64,000 bases of DNA. It comes from Phycicoccus sp. CSK15P-2 (GTDB lineage Bacteria; Actinomycetota; Actinomycetes; Actinomycetales; Dermatophilaceae). A program made the position numbers and the translations under genes. The stretch covers positions 124,001-188,000 of the forward strand of contig NZ_JAFDVE010000003.1 of the NCBI RefSeq assembly GCF_016888005.1, read 5' to 3'. How positions within the stretch are numbered: position 1 is the first letter of the stretch; every line of letters starts with the position of its first letter. Shown piece after piece: positions 25,001 to 33,789 of the stretch. The notes under the pieces were generated by a model that was not told the DNA's origin, made no database searches, and saw only the letters and a list, made by a program, of their open reading frames with translations.

Positions 25001-26092
25001 ATGCGCAAGGCACTTGCGGTCGCCGCCGTCGCGGCGCTGGCCCTCACCGGCTGCGGGCGGGAGACCGACACCGGAGCAGGCGGGTCCGAGTCGAAGGACC
25101 CCGCCGACATCACCGTCGGCGTCGCGATGCCGACCAAGACGTCGGAACGCTGGATCAAGGACGGCGACTACATCAAGGCCCAGCTCGAGGAGGCCGGGTA
25201 CCAGGTCAACCTCCAGTACGCCAACGACGACATCCCCACCCAGGTCACCCAGCTGCAGGACATGGTGACCAAGCGCAACGACGTCCTCGTCGTCGCCTCG
25301 ATCGACGGCACCGCGCTCAAGGGCGCGCTCTCGGACGCCAAGGCCGACGGCATCCCGGTCATCGCCTACGACCGTCTGCTGCGCGACACCGACGCCGTCG
25401 ACTACTACACGACCTTCGACAACCTCAAGGTCGGCGTCATGCAGGCCGAGTCGCTGCTCGCGGGCCTCGAGGCCTCGGGCGCCCCGAAGCCCTGGAACGT
25501 CGAGCTCTTCGCCGGCTCGCCGGACGACAACAACGCGACGTTCTTCTTCAACGGCGCCATGCAGGTGCTCCAGCCGAAGATCGACGACGGCACGATCGTC
25601 ATCCAGTCCGGTGAGACCGAGTTCAAGACGGTCGCCACGCTGCGCTGGGACGCCGCCGTCGCCAAGAAGCGGATGGAGAACCTGCTGACCAAGGCGTACT
25701 CCTCGAAGGACGTCAACGGTGTGCTCTCGCCCTACGACGGCCTCTCCCGCGGCATCATCGCCGCGCTCAAGGGCTCCGGCTACGGCTCCGGCGGCAAGGA
25801 CCTCCCGGTCGTCACCGGCCAGGACGCCGAGCTCGAGTCGGTGAAGTCGATCCTCGCCGGTGAGCAGTACTCGTCGGTCTTCAAGAACACCCGCGACCTC
25901 GCCCAGGCGACCGTCACGATGATCCAGGAGATCCTCGGCGACCAGGAGGTCCAGGTGAACGACACCACCTCGTACGAGAACGGCGTCAAGACCGTCCCGA
26001 CGATGCTCCTCGAGCCGGTGAGCGTCGACGAGGCCAACATCAAGGACGTCCTGCTCGAGGCCGACTACTACACCGAGGACCAGCTCGGCTGA
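25001..26092 (+). CDS. chvE: Sugar ABC transporter substrate-binding lipoprotein (ChvE/multiple-monosaccharide type)
   Basis: A 363-residue lipoprotein. The signal peptide ends in LALTGC at about residues 16-21 (lipobox), then a Gly/Ser linker, then a type I binding fold. Blocks such as [35 protein letters not shown] and [17 protein letters not shown] are typical of the ChvE/MmsE group, which bind arabinose, galactose, glucose and xylose. The ATG at 25001 has GAAGGAG ten bases before it. Placed after araA, the main ligand is probably L-arabinose. A strong hairpin follows the gene. Confidence 0.9.
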   Translation: MRKALAVAAVAALALTGCGRETDTGAGGSESKDPADITVGVAMPTKTSERWIKDGDYIKAQLEEAGYQVNLQYANDDIPTQVTQLQDMVTKRNDVLVVASIDGTALKGALSDAKADGIPVIAYDRLLRDTDAVDYYTTFDNLKVGVMQAESLLAGLEASGAPKPWNVELFAGSPDDNNATFFFNGAMQVLQPKIDDGTIVIQSGETEFKTVATLRWDAAVAKKRMENLLTKAYSSKDVNGVLSPYDGLSRGIIAALKGSGYGSGGKDLPVVTGQDAELESVKSILAGEQYSSVFKNTRDLAQATVTMIQEILGDQEVQVNDTTSYENGVKTVPTMLLEPVSVDEANIKDVLLEADYYTEDQLG

Positions 26093-26099
26093 CCCCGAC

Positions 26100-26140
26100 C
26101 CGGGAGGGTGGCGAACGCCTGGGCCCCGCCACCCTCCCGG
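26100..26140 (+). terminator. Intra-operon hairpin after the sugar-binding protein gene
   Basis: CCGGGAGGGTGGCG (26100-26113) and its exact complement (26127-26140) form a 14-base-pair stem with a 13-base loop. No U-tract follows. It sits eight bases after the stop and 28 bases before the ATPase start, so it should act as a partial terminator or 3' stabiliser, giving more binding protein than membrane components. Confidence 0.75.
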
Positions 26141-26168
26141 CCGTCGGACCCCGGGCGGAAGGACCCCC

Positions 26169-27704
26169 ATGACCACCGACACGATCCTGTCGATGCGCGG
26201 CATCACCAAGGAGTTCCCCGGCGTGCGCGCGCTCGAACGGGTGCACCTCGACGTGCGCCGCGGCGAGATCCACAGCATCTGCGGCGAGAACGGCGCCGGG
26301 AAGTCGACGCTGATGAAGGTGCTCTCCGGCGTCCACCCGTACGGCGAGTACGAGGGCGAGATCCACTTCGAGGGCCAGGAGGTCCGGTTCCGGACGATCC
26401 GGGACTCCGAGCGGGCCGGCATCGTCATCATCCACCAGGAGCTCGCGCTCGTCCCGCAGCTGTCCGTCACCGAGAACCTCTTCCTCGGCAACGAGGGCGC
26501 CCCGCGCGGTGTCATCAACTGGCTCTCGGCACGCAAGCGGGCCGCCGAGCTGCTGGCCCGGGTGGGTCTGGACGAGAACCCGGACACCCTCATCGGCGAC
26601 ATCGGCATCGGCAAGCAGCAGCTCGTCGAGATCGCCAAGGCGCTCGCGAAGGACGTCAAGCTGCTCATCCTCGACGAGCCCACCGCCGCGCTCAACGACG
26701 CCGACAGCCAGAACCTGCTGCGGCTGCTCGAGGGCCTGCGCGAGCGGGGCATCACCTGCGTGATGATCAGCCACAAGCTGGCCGAGATCGAGCAGATCTC
26801 CGACTCCATCACGATCATCCGGGACGGCCACACCATCGAGACCCTCGACGTCGCCGGCGACGGCGTCGACGAGGACCGGATCATCCGCGGGATGGTCGGC
26901 CGTGACCTCGACCACCGCTTCCCGCCGCACACCTCGCACCCGGCGGAGGTGCTGCTCGAGATCCGCGACTGGACCGTCGTCCACCCCGCCGACCCGCACC
27001 GGCTCGTCGTCGACCGCGCCAACCTCACCGTCCGCCGCGGCGAGATCGTCGGCCTCGCCGGGCTCATGGGGGCCGGACGCACCGAGCTCGCCCGCAGCGT
27101 CTTCGGCGAGTCCTGGGGCACCAAGCTGAGTGGCACCCTCCTCAAGGACGGCGCCGAGATCCGGGCCCGGTCGGTCAAGGAGGCCATCGCCGCCGGACTC
27201 GCCTACGTCACCGAGGACCGCAAGACCCTCGGGCTCAACCTCCTCGACCCGATCAAGGTGTCGATCACCTCCGCCGGGCTCAGCCGCATCCGCTCCGGCC
27301 TCGCCGTCGACGACAACGCCGAAGTCGTCGCCGCCGAGCGCTACCGGAAGTCGCTCAACATCAAGGCCCCGAGCGTCGACGAGGGCGTCTCGCGGCTCTC
27401 CGGCGGCAACCAGCAGAAGGTCGTCCTCGGCAAGTGGATGTTCACCGAGCCGGACGTCCTCATCCTCGACGAGCCCACCCGCGGCATCGACGTCGGGGCC
27501 AAGTACGAGATCTACGAGATCATCAACCAGCTGGCCGACTCCGGCCGTGGCGTCCTCGTCATCTCCTCCGAGCTCCCGGAGCTCCTCGGCATCTGCGACC
27601 GCATCTACACCCTGAGCGCCGGCGTCATCACCGCCGACGTCCCGCGCGAGCAGGCGGACCAGGAGGTCCTCATGCGCTACATGACCCAGAGAAAGGCAGG
27701 CTGA
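26169..27704 (+). CDS. gguA: Multiple-monosaccharide ABC transporter ATP-binding protein (GguA/MmsA type)
   Basis: A 511-residue tandem ATPase. First domain: Walker [10 protein letters not shown] near residue 39, signature [15 protein letters not shown] near 153, Walker [12 protein letters not shown]. Second domain: degenerate Walker [10 protein letters not shown] near 298, normal for sugar importers, then [15 protein letters not shown] near 410 and [13 protein letters not shown]. The N-terminal DMTTD-type start at the ATG 26169 has GGAAGGA upstream. It powers uptake of the sugar caught by the ChvE-like protein. It ends two bases before the permease start. Confidence 0.93.
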   Translation: MTTDTILSMRGITKEFPGVRALERVHLDVRRGEIHSICGENGAGKSTLMKVLSGVHPYGEYEGEIHFEGQEVRFRTIRDSERAGIVIIHQELALVPQLSVTENLFLGNEGAPRGVINWLSARKRAAELLARVGLDENPDTLIGDIGIGKQQLVEIAKALAKDVKLLILDEPTAALNDADSQNLLRLLEGLRERGITCVMISHKLAEIEQISDSITIIRDGHTIETLDVAGDGVDEDRIIRGMVGRDLDHRFPPHTSHPAEVLLEIRDWTVVHPADPHRLVVDRANLTVRRGEIVGLAGLMGAGRTELARSVFGESWGTKLSGTLLKDGAEIRARSVKEAIAAGLAYVTEDRKTLGLNLLDPIKVSITSAGLSRIRSGLAVDDNAEVVAAERYRKSLNIKAPSVDEGVSRLSGGNQQKVVLGKWMFTEPDVLILDEPTRGIDVGAKYEIYEIINQLADSGRGVLVISSELPELLGICDRIYTLSAGVITADVPREQADQEVLMRYMTQRKAG

Positions 27705-27706
27705 CC

Positions 27707-29107
27707 ATGGCCACCGACGTCACGCGCGACGCCGCGACGGAGGGCCGCGGCTCCCTCGCCGCGCAGATCCGCACCAGCCTCGGCGGGAACATCCGGCAGT
27801 ACGGCATGCTCATCGCGCTGCTGCTGCTCGTCGCGATGTTCACCGTGATGACCGACGGGCTCTTCCTCGAGCCGCGCAACGTCACCCTGATGCTCGTGCA
27901 GAACGGCTACGTGCTGATCCTCGCGATCGGCATGGTCATGGTCATCATCGCCGGGCACATCGACCTCTCGGTGGGGTCGGCGTGCGCCTTCGTCGGGGCG
28001 AGCGTCGCCATGGCGATGGACGCCTGGAGCCTGCCGTGGCCGGTGGCGATCCTGCTGGGCGTGGCGCTCGGCATCCTCGTCGGGATGTGGCAGGGCTACT
28101 GGGTGGCGTACGTCGGCATCCCCGCGTTCATCGTCACGCTCGCCGGGATGCTCCTCTTCCGCGGCCTGGACCTGATGATCCTCAACGCGCAGTCCATCCC
28201 GGTGCCGAGCGGCTTCCAGAAGATCGCCAACGGCTACCTGCCCGAGATGGGGCCGGTCACCGGGTACCACAACCCGACCCTGGTCCTCACGCTGCTCGCC
28301 ATCGCCGCGCTCGTGTTCTTCGAGCTGAAGAACCGCGCCGACCGGGTGAAGTACGACATGGAGACCGGGCCGGTCGCCGTGACCGTCGCCAAGCTCGTCG
28401 TCGCCGGCGGGCTGCTGCTGGCCCTCGGGCTGCTGCTCGCGTCCTACCGCGGCGTGCCGGTCATCGGGCTCATCCTGCTGGCGCTCGTCATCCTCTACAC
28501 CTTCGTCACGCAGCGGACCGTCACCGGCCGGCACGTCTACTCGGTGGGCGGCAACCGCAAGGCCGCGGCGCTGTCCGGCGTCGACACGAAGAAGGTCGAC
28601 TTCCTCGTCATGGTCAACATGGGCTTCCTCGCCGGGGTCGCCGGGATGGTCTTCACGGCCTACCTCAACGCGGCGAACCCCAAGGACGGCGTCGGCTTCG
28701 AGCTCGACGCCATCGCGGCCGTCTTCATCGGCGGCGCGGCGGTGGCCGGCGGCATCGGCACCGTGACCGGCGCGATGATCGGCGGCCTCGTCATGGGCGT
28801 GCTCAACCTCGGCCTGGCGAACATGAGCGTCGACAGCAACTGGATCCAGGTCATCAAGGGGCTCGTGCTGCTCGGCGCGGTCGCCTTCGACGTCCTCTCC
28901 AAGCGGGCCGGCCGGCGCTCGTTCGTCGGGATGGTCATGGACGCCGTCAGCGGCCGCGGCAGGGCGGACGGGCCCCCGCGGCACGACACCGACGCCGGCG
29001 GTGCGAGCGCCGAGGTCGGCACCGGCTCCGCCGAGGAGGTGGACCGCGCCGCGCACTCCATCCACGTGGACGAGGTGGTCGAGGAGGAACCCTCCCCCCG
29101 GCCGTAG
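27707..29107 (+). CDS. gguB: Multiple-monosaccharide ABC transporter permease (GguB/MmsB type)
   Basis: A 466-residue BPD_transp_2 permease with about ten or more membrane segments. VMVIIAGHIDLSVGS near residue 80 is the ribose/galactose permease hallmark, and YSVGGNRKAAALSGVD near 280 is the EAA-like coupling segment. The C-terminus carries an extra 60-residue acidic tail not needed for transport. The ATG at 27707 is chosen by family length. It closes the arabinose operon and is followed by a bidirectional hairpin. Confidence 0.92.
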   Translation: MATDVTRDAATEGRGSLAAQIRTSLGGNIRQYGMLIALLLLVAMFTVMTDGLFLEPRNVTLMLVQNGYVLILAIGMVMVIIAGHIDLSVGSACAFVGASVAMAMDAWSLPWPVAILLGVALGILVGMWQGYWVAYVGIPAFIVTLAGMLLFRGLDLMILNAQSIPVPSGFQKIANGYLPEMGPVTGYHNPTLVLTLLAIAALVFFELKNRADRVKYDMETGPVAVTVAKLVVAGGLLLALGLLLASYRGVPVIGLILLALVILYTFVTQRTVTGRHVYSVGGNRKAAALSGVDTKKVDFLVMVNMGFLAGVAGMVFTAYLNAANPKDGVGFELDAIAAVFIGGAAVAGGIGTVTGAMIGGLVMGVLNLGLANMSVDSNWIQVIKGLVLLGAVAFDVLSKRAGRRSFVGMVMDAVSGRGRADGPPRHDTDAGGASAEVGTGSAEEVDRAAHSIHVDEVVEEEPSPRP

Positions 29108-29117
29108 CCGGGGGAGG
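29091..29117. terminator. Bidirectional terminator hairpin
   Basis: A GC-rich stem, CCTCCCCCCGGC against GCCGGGGGAGG, with a tight loop CGTA and one bulged C. It overlaps the last codons of the permease gene and reaches one base short of the convergent ABC permease stop. It can serve both converging operons. Confidence 0.75.
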
Positions 29118-29873
29118 CTAGGCGTTCTCGCGCCGGAACGTCGCCGTGCCCCACCACATCGCCGCCACGAAGAGCCCCACGGCCCACAGCGTGCCGAAGA
29201 GCACCTGGTCGTTGCCCAGCTCGCCGAGGAACGTCGAGCGGACGGCGTCGACGATCCAGCGCACGGGCATGAAGTCGCTCACCGTCTGCAGCCACGCCTT
29301 GCCGAGCGTCATCGGCAGGAGGATCCCGGACAGCAGCAGCACCGGCATCATGACGACGTTGATGACCGGCGCCATGACGTCCTCGCTCTTGGTCGTCAGC
29401 GCCAGTGCGTTCGACGCCGCGGCGCACGCCCCGCCCATGAGCAGCGTGAGCAGCACCCCGAGCGCGGCCCCGCCGGCCGAGGCGTCCATCCCCATGAGGT
29501 AGCCGAGCCCGATGAGGACCAGGGCCTGGACGAAGAGCTGCAGCAGGTCGCGCATGAGCCGGCCGAAGAGGAGGGCGGTACGGCTCGCCGGGGTCACCCG
29601 CTCGGCCTCGACGACGCCGTCGCGCCACTCCGCGATGAGCCCGAAGCCGGCGAAGAACGCCCCGAAGAGACCGAGCTGCACGAGCATCCCGGGCACGAAG
29701 AACGTCCAGCTGTTCTCGTACCCGATCTGCCGGGCGAGCGGCTCGAGCAGCGGACCGAAGAGGAACAGGTAGAGCGCCGGCTGCATGAGGCCGATGAGCA
29801 CCCAGGCCGGGTTGCGCAGGTTCATCCGCAGCTGACGGCGGAAGATGACGAAGGACTCGCGGAGGAAGGTCAT
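29118..29873 (-). CDS. ABC-2 type exporter permease (DrrB-like)
   Basis: A 251-residue membrane protein with six predicted helices in the ABC-2 pattern. NPAWVLIGLMQPALYLFLFG near residue 21 is the first helix, ERVTPASRTALLFGRLMRD near 93 the cytosolic coupling part, and VMMPVLLLSGILLPMTLG near 180 the late conserved block. Its start overlaps the ATPase stop (ATGA), so the two subunits are made together. Such pairs export drugs, lipids or pigments; DrrAB exports daunorubicin. The substrate is unknown. Confidence 0.88.
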   Translation of the reverse strand: MTFLRESFVIFRRQLRMNLRNPAWVLIGLMQPALYLFLFGPLLEPLARQIGYENSWTFFVPGMLVQLGLFGAFFAGFGLIAEWRDGVVEAERVTPASRTALLFGRLMRDLLQLFVQALVLIGLGYLMGMDASAGGAALGVLLTLLMGGACAAASNALALTTKSEDVMAPVINVVMMPVLLLSGILLPMTLGKAWLQTVSDFMPVRWIVDAVRSTFLGELGNDQVLFGTLWAVGLFVAAMWWGTATFRRENA

Positions 29874-30901
29874 GCGTGGGCTCCTGCCTGGGTGGTCGGG
29901 GCGGGCTCGGCGGGCCCCGAGTGGTCGGGGCGTTCGGTGGCGGCCTCGGCGTCGCGCAAGGACCGTCCGGTGAGGGTGAGGAAGACGTCGTCCAGCGTGG
30001 GCCGCTTGACCTCGAAGGACGCGAGGTCGACCCCGGCCGTCGTGAGGTCGCGCAGCAGCCCGGGCACGGCCTGCGCCGCGCGGGCCACCCGGCCGCGGGC
30101 GTGCCGGCCCTCGACCTCGACGCCCTGGGCGATGGCCTCCAGCCGGCTCGCCGCGTCGGAGACCCGGGTCTCGTCGAGGACCTCGAGGTCGACGAGGTCA
30201 CCGGAGACCTGCGCCTTGAGGTTGTCGCTCGTGTCGGCCGCGACGATCCGGCCGTGGTCGATGATGACGATCCGGTCCGAGAGGGCGTCCGCCTCGTCGA
30301 GGTAGTGGGTGGTGAGGAACACCGTGGCGCCACGGTCGCTGCGCAGGCTGCCGATGTGCTCCCACAGGTTGGCCCGCGCCTGGGGGTCCAGCCCGGTCGT
30401 CGGCTCGTCGAGGAAGACGAGGGTCGGGTCGTGGATGAGCCCCATCGCGATGTCGAGCCGCCGGCGCTGGCCACCGGACATCGACTTGGGTTGCCGGGTC
30501 CACAGCCCCGGCAGGTCGAGCTGCTCGAACAGCTCCTGCCCGCGGCGTCGGGCGTCGGCGGCGGACATCCCGTAGAGCATCCCGTGGTCGACGACCTCGT
30601 CACCGGCCCGGGCGAAGCTGCCCGTGGAGCCGCTCTGCGAGACGTACCCGATGCGCCGCCGGACCTGCGCCGACTCCCGCACGACGTCGTGCCCGGCGAC
30701 GGTGGCGGTGCCGGCGGTGGGCTTGAGCAGCGTCGTGAGCATCCGGAGCGTCGTCGTCTTCCCCGCGCCGTTCGGGCCGAGGAAGCCGACCACCTCCCCC
30801 TCGGCGACGTCGAGGTCCACGCCGTCGACGGCGCGCACCTCCTTCTTGTGTCGTCCTTCACGCGTCGTGAAGGTCTGGACGAGACCTCGCGCGGTGATCA
30901 T
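29870..30901 (-). CDS. ABC exporter ATP-binding protein (DrrA-like)
   Basis: A 343-residue ATPase. Walker A GPNGAGKTTT is near residue 43, signature MSGGQRRRLDIAMGL near 140, Walker B LVFLDEPTTGLDPQ near 160. The C-terminal 100 residues match the DrrA-type extension that docks to the permease. The ATG at 30901 has AAGGAG six bases upstream, better than in-frame codons further up. A PadR-type operator covers its promoter, and the padR gene is directly upstream on the same strand. Confidence 0.9.
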   Translation of the reverse strand: MITARGLVQTFTTREGRHKKEVRAVDGVDLDVAEGEVVGFLGPNGAGKTTTLRMLTTLLKPTAGTATVAGHDVVRESAQVRRRIGYVSQSGSTGSFARAGDEVVDHGMLYGMSAADARRRGQELFEQLDLPGLWTRQPKSMSGGQRRRLDIAMGLIHDPTLVFLDEPTTGLDPQARANLWEHIGSLRSDRGATVFLTTHYLDEADALSDRIVIIDHGRIVAADTSDNLKAQVSGDLVDLEVLDETRVSDAASRLEAIAQGVEVEGRHARGRVARAAQAVPGLLRDLTTAGVDLASFEVKRPTLDDVFLTLTGRSLRDAEAATERPDHSGPAEPAPTTQAGAHA

Positions 30902-30938
30902 GCGTCTCCTTCGGGGTTCGAGCGGTCGCGGTGCCACC

Positions 30939-30967
30939 AGTGTTCAACCTTGAACATTGTCGGTCAA
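30939..30967 (-). promoter_or_regulatory. Exporter promoter with PadR-type operator
   Basis: On the minus strand TTGACC (30962-30967) and AACACT (30939-30944) are 17 bases apart. The perfect dyad TGTTCAA-CC-TTGAACA at 30941-30956 overlaps the -10 box and spacer. A/T-rich half-sites of this kind suit PadR regulators, and the padR-like gene ends 69 bases upstream of the promoter. Repression of the drug exporter until a ligand arrives is the likely logic. Confidence 0.7.
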
Positions 30968-31036
30968 CCGAATAGTCCGCGAACGGGCGGGGCACGGTGG
31001 ACGGACCGGCGGGGGCGCCGGAAGTCATCGGTGGGG

Positions 31037-31678
31037 TCAGCGCCGAGCGGTGATGAGGCTCAGGTAGCGCTCGCGGTCGCGGGCGATCGCCCAGCCCGGG
31101 TCGTCCGCCGGCGGGGCCCAGCGCTCCGGCTCGCCACGGAAGTCCAGCTCGCCCGCCCGGATCCGCCGGCGCAGGTCGGCCAGCCACTCGCGTTCGGTGC
31201 TCGCGAGCCCGGCCCACAGGTCCGCCATCGCCCGCACGTGGGGAGGCGCGACGTCACCGCCGGCCCGCTCGACGTGCCCGCGCAGTTCGGCGTCCAGGTG
31301 GGCCAGGCGTACGTTCACCGCCTCCGCGGCGTCCTCGCGCGTCACGAGGCTCATCAGCGCGAGCGCAGTGTGGAAGGCCAGTGGCGTCAGCAGGTCGACG
31401 GTCTCGGTCGCCTCGCGCCACATCGTGGAGAACGCCTCGCGCCCCCGGGCGGTCGTCGTGTACACGGCCACCTCTCTGCCTCCGTCGACGAGGTCGTGCC
31501 TGTCGAGGTCGCCGCGGCGGGTCAGGGTGGCGAGCCCGGAGTAGATGGAGCCCGGGTTGACGTGGGCCCAGTCCTGGACGTTCCACGACAGCAGCTCGCG
31601 CCGGATCTGGTAGCCGTTGACCGGCTCGAAGATCATGACGGACCCGAGGAGCAGGAGCCGGGTCTCGGTGGCCGCCAT
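31037..31678 (-). CDS. PadR-family transcriptional regulator
   Basis: A 213-residue PadR-type winged-helix protein. LLLLGSVMIFEPVNGYQIRR at the N-terminus and VNPGSIYSGLATLTRRGDL near residue 40 form the DNA-binding domain, followed by the long C-terminal helical domain for dimerisation (residues 90-205). PadR proteins often control neighbouring ABC drug exporters, as LadR and LmrR do. The ATG at 31678 gives full family length. It is divergent from a secreted serine hydrolase. Confidence 0.85.
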   Translation of the reverse strand: MAATETRLLLLGSVMIFEPVNGYQIRRELLSWNVQDWAHVNPGSIYSGLATLTRRGDLDRHDLVDGGREVAVYTTTARGREAFSTMWREATETVDLLTPLAFHTALALMSLVTREDAAEAVNVRLAHLDAELRGHVERAGGDVAPPHVRAMADLWAGLASTEREWLADLRRRIRAGELDFRGEPERWAPPADDPGWAIARDRERYLSLITARR

Positions 31679-31847
31679 GCGGGCAGTCTACGGAGCGCCG
31701 ACCTGCGGAGACTGCGCCGCGAGTCCGTCCGGCGGGGGAGGGAGGTCCCGACCCAGGGCGGATGTCGCCCTCGGTGGACGCGCGTAGACCTGGTGGTGGC
31801 GTCGGACGCATCGCGGCGCACACCACCGAGCGCGAGGGAGCTCCGAC

Positions 31848-33179
31848 ATGACCACATCCACCATCCAGCCGGGTCGCCGTCCACGGCGGCCCGCCGTCCG
31901 CGCCGCCGCCGTGGCGGCGTGCGTCGCCACCGCGGTGGCCACGGGTGCGGCCGCACCGGCTGCGTCCGCCGCGGCCTCCGGCACGATCGCCACCGGGCGG
32001 CACGCGCCGGCCTTTCCGCCCGACGTCACCGCCACCCTCGACGCCGACCTCCGGGCGGTCGTCGACGCGGGCGCCGTCGGGGTCGTCGGGTACGCCCGGG
32101 ACGGGGACCGCCGCACCTGGTCCGGCGCGGCGGGCGTGCGGCATGTGGACCGCTCGCATCCCGCGGAGCCCGGCGACGTCGCACGCATCGGCTCCGTGAC
32201 CAAGGCGATGGTCGCGACGCTCGTCATGCAGGAGGTCGACCGCGGCCGGTGGACCCTCGGCACGACCGTCGACGACGTCCTCCCGGGTCTGCTGCCCGAG
32301 CACGGCGACGTCACGCTGGAGCAGCTGCTCGGCCACCGGTCCGGCCTGCCGGAGTTCATCCCGCCGGTCCTCGGTGCGGTCGAGACCCCCGAGCAGTTCG
32401 TCGAGGTCCTCCGCGAACGGCGGACCGACCGCGAGCTCGTCCGGGCCGCGCTCACCCAGCCGTGGCTCTTCGAGCCGGGCACCCAGTTCTCGTACTCGAA
32501 CACCAACTACGTCGTCGCCGGGATGATGCTCGAACGGGCGAACCACCTCCCGTTGCGGGTCCTCCTCCGCTGGCGCGTCTTCCTCCCCGCAGGGATGCGG
32601 GACGCTCGCTACCCCGTCCCCGGGCGGACGTTCAGCGGGCCTGACCACCTCGGCGACTACGCGATCTTCGACCGCCCCTACGAGCTCGACCACACGAGCT
32701 CGACCATCTTCTCGGCCGCCGGGGCGGTCGTGGCGAGCGCGCCCGACATCGCGCGGTTCTACCGCAGCCTGTTCGCCGGACGCCTCGTCTCGAAGGCCTC
32801 GCTGCAGGAGATGACCGAGCCGCGGAGCACCGACCCCCTGGTCTACGGGCTCGGCATCTACGCCATCCCCGACCCGTGCCCCGGCCCGGACGGCGAGACG
32901 CGGCCGCTCTACGGCCACGACGGTGCGACGTTCGGCACCCTCACGGTCGTCTTCACCTCGGCCGACGGCGAGCGCCAGGTGAGCATCGCCTGGGGTGGGC
33001 GCGACGTGACGCAGCCCATCCCCCCGACCACCGAGCCGGCCAACCGGTTCCTCGTGGACGCTCTCGTCGCGACGTGCGAGCGGCCGGTCCCGCCAGGCGC
33101 CCGGGCGAGGACCGCGGAGAGCGTCGAGGGGCTGCCCGCGTGGACCGACCTCGGTCGGCCCGTCACCGGGGGCCGCTGA
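31848..33179 (+). CDS. Secreted serine hydrolase of the class C beta-lactamase / DD-carboxypeptidase fold
   Basis: A 443-residue precursor. The signal peptide has an Arg-rich start (RRPRRP) and a long Ala-rich core to about residue 42, possibly a Tat-type or plain Sec signal. The active site shows SVTK near residue 118 and YSN near 214, with YGHDGATFG near 350 in place of the KTG box. This pattern fits the beta-lactamase-related esterase/D-aminopeptidase group (R61 DD-peptidase family). It may trim peptidoglycan peptides or cleave esters. Its stop is followed by a strong terminator. Confidence 0.83.
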   Translation: MTTSTIQPGRRPRRPAVRAAAVAACVATAVATGAAAPAASAAASGTIATGRHAPAFPPDVTATLDADLRAVVDAGAVGVVGYARDGDRRTWSGAAGVRHVDRSHPAEPGDVARIGSVTKAMVATLVMQEVDRGRWTLGTTVDDVLPGLLPEHGDVTLEQLLGHRSGLPEFIPPVLGAVETPEQFVEVLRERRTDRELVRAALTQPWLFEPGTQFSYSNTNYVVAGMMLERANHLPLRVLLRWRVFLPAGMRDARYPVPGRTFSGPDHLGDYAIFDRPYELDHTSSTIFSAAGAVVASAPDIARFYRSLFAGRLVSKASLQEMTEPRSTDPLVYGLGIYAIPDPCPGPDGETRPLYGHDGATFGTLTVVFTSADGERQVSIAWGGRDVTQPIPPTTEPANRFLVDALVATCERPVPPGARARTAESVEGLPAWTDLGRPVTGGR

Positions 33180-33190
33180 CCCCGGACAGG

Positions 33191-33229
33191 CGAACGCGCC
33201 GCCTGCGACAGGGACAGGCGGCGCGTTCG
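33191..33229. terminator. Perfect 15-bp terminator hairpin
   Basis: CGAACGCGCCGCCTG (33191-33205) pairs exactly with 33215-33229 across a nine-base loop. It lies 11 bases after the hydrolase stop and 33 bases before the convergent DUF4193 stop, so it can end both transcripts. There is no U-tract, as is common in actinobacteria. Confidence 0.85.
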
Positions 33230-33262
33230 GCGCTGTCGCCGGGATGCACCCGGCGACGGGTC

Positions 33263-33559
33263 TCAGGCCGCGCAGTCGCGGCAGAGGCTGGTGCCCGGCT
33301 TGGACTCCTGACTGCGGTGCACGAGGAGGAAGCAGCCGATGCACGAGAACTCGTCGGCCTGCTGGGGGACGACGTGGACCTCGAGCGAGAGGTCGGACAG
33401 GTCGGCGCCGGGAAGCGTCACGCCGTCGCCGCTGGTGTCGGTGTCGTCCTCGAGGAGGTCGGTGGAGGTGCGTGAACGGGCCGCGTCGAGCTCGACGACG
33501 GAGTCGTTCTTCTCCTCCTCGCCGTCGCGGACCCGGGGGGCGTCGTAGTCGGTGGCCAT
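33263..33559 (-). CDS. DUF4193 family protein (small actinobacterial zinc-ribbon-like protein)
   Basis: A 98-residue protein starting MATDYDAPR, the constant N-terminus of DUF4193 (Rv2699c-type). It has an acidic middle and a C-terminal CIGC...CRDC pair that should hold zinc. The function is unknown; the family is nearly universal in actinobacteria. The ATG at 33559 has a GGAAGGG ribosome site. A strong consensus-like promoter precedes it, suggesting high expression. Confidence 0.88.
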   Translation of the reverse strand: MATDYDAPRVRDGEEEKNDSVVELDAARSRTSTDLLEDDTDTSGDGVTLPGADLSDLSLEVHVVPQQADEFSCIGCFLLVHRSQESKPGTSLCRDCAA

Positions 33560-33610
33560 GGCCCTTCCTCTCGTCTCGTGAGGGCCGCCGTCGACCCCTC
33601 CGTGGGAGGG

Positions 33611-33640
33611 AGTATGCCCAGGTGGCGGCCGGTATGTCAA
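33611..33640 (-). promoter_or_regulatory. Strong sigma70-type promoter of the DUF4193 gene
   Basis: On the minus strand a perfect TTGACA (33635-33640) and CATACT (33611-33616) are separated by 18 bases. This is the best -35 box seen in the window. The mRNA would have a leader of about 45 bases with a normal ribosome site. Confidence 0.7.
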
Positions 33641-33789
33641 AGGTTTGTCTCAACTCTTGCCGAGACGCTGTCGATGCTCCCAACGTCCGGTCCCCGCGGT
33701 CTGTTCCCAGGGGTGCCGGTGGGGTGCGCGACGCTCTCGCGAGAGGGGGGGACGCGGGCCGGCAGACGGTGGCCGGTTGCCCGGGCGGG

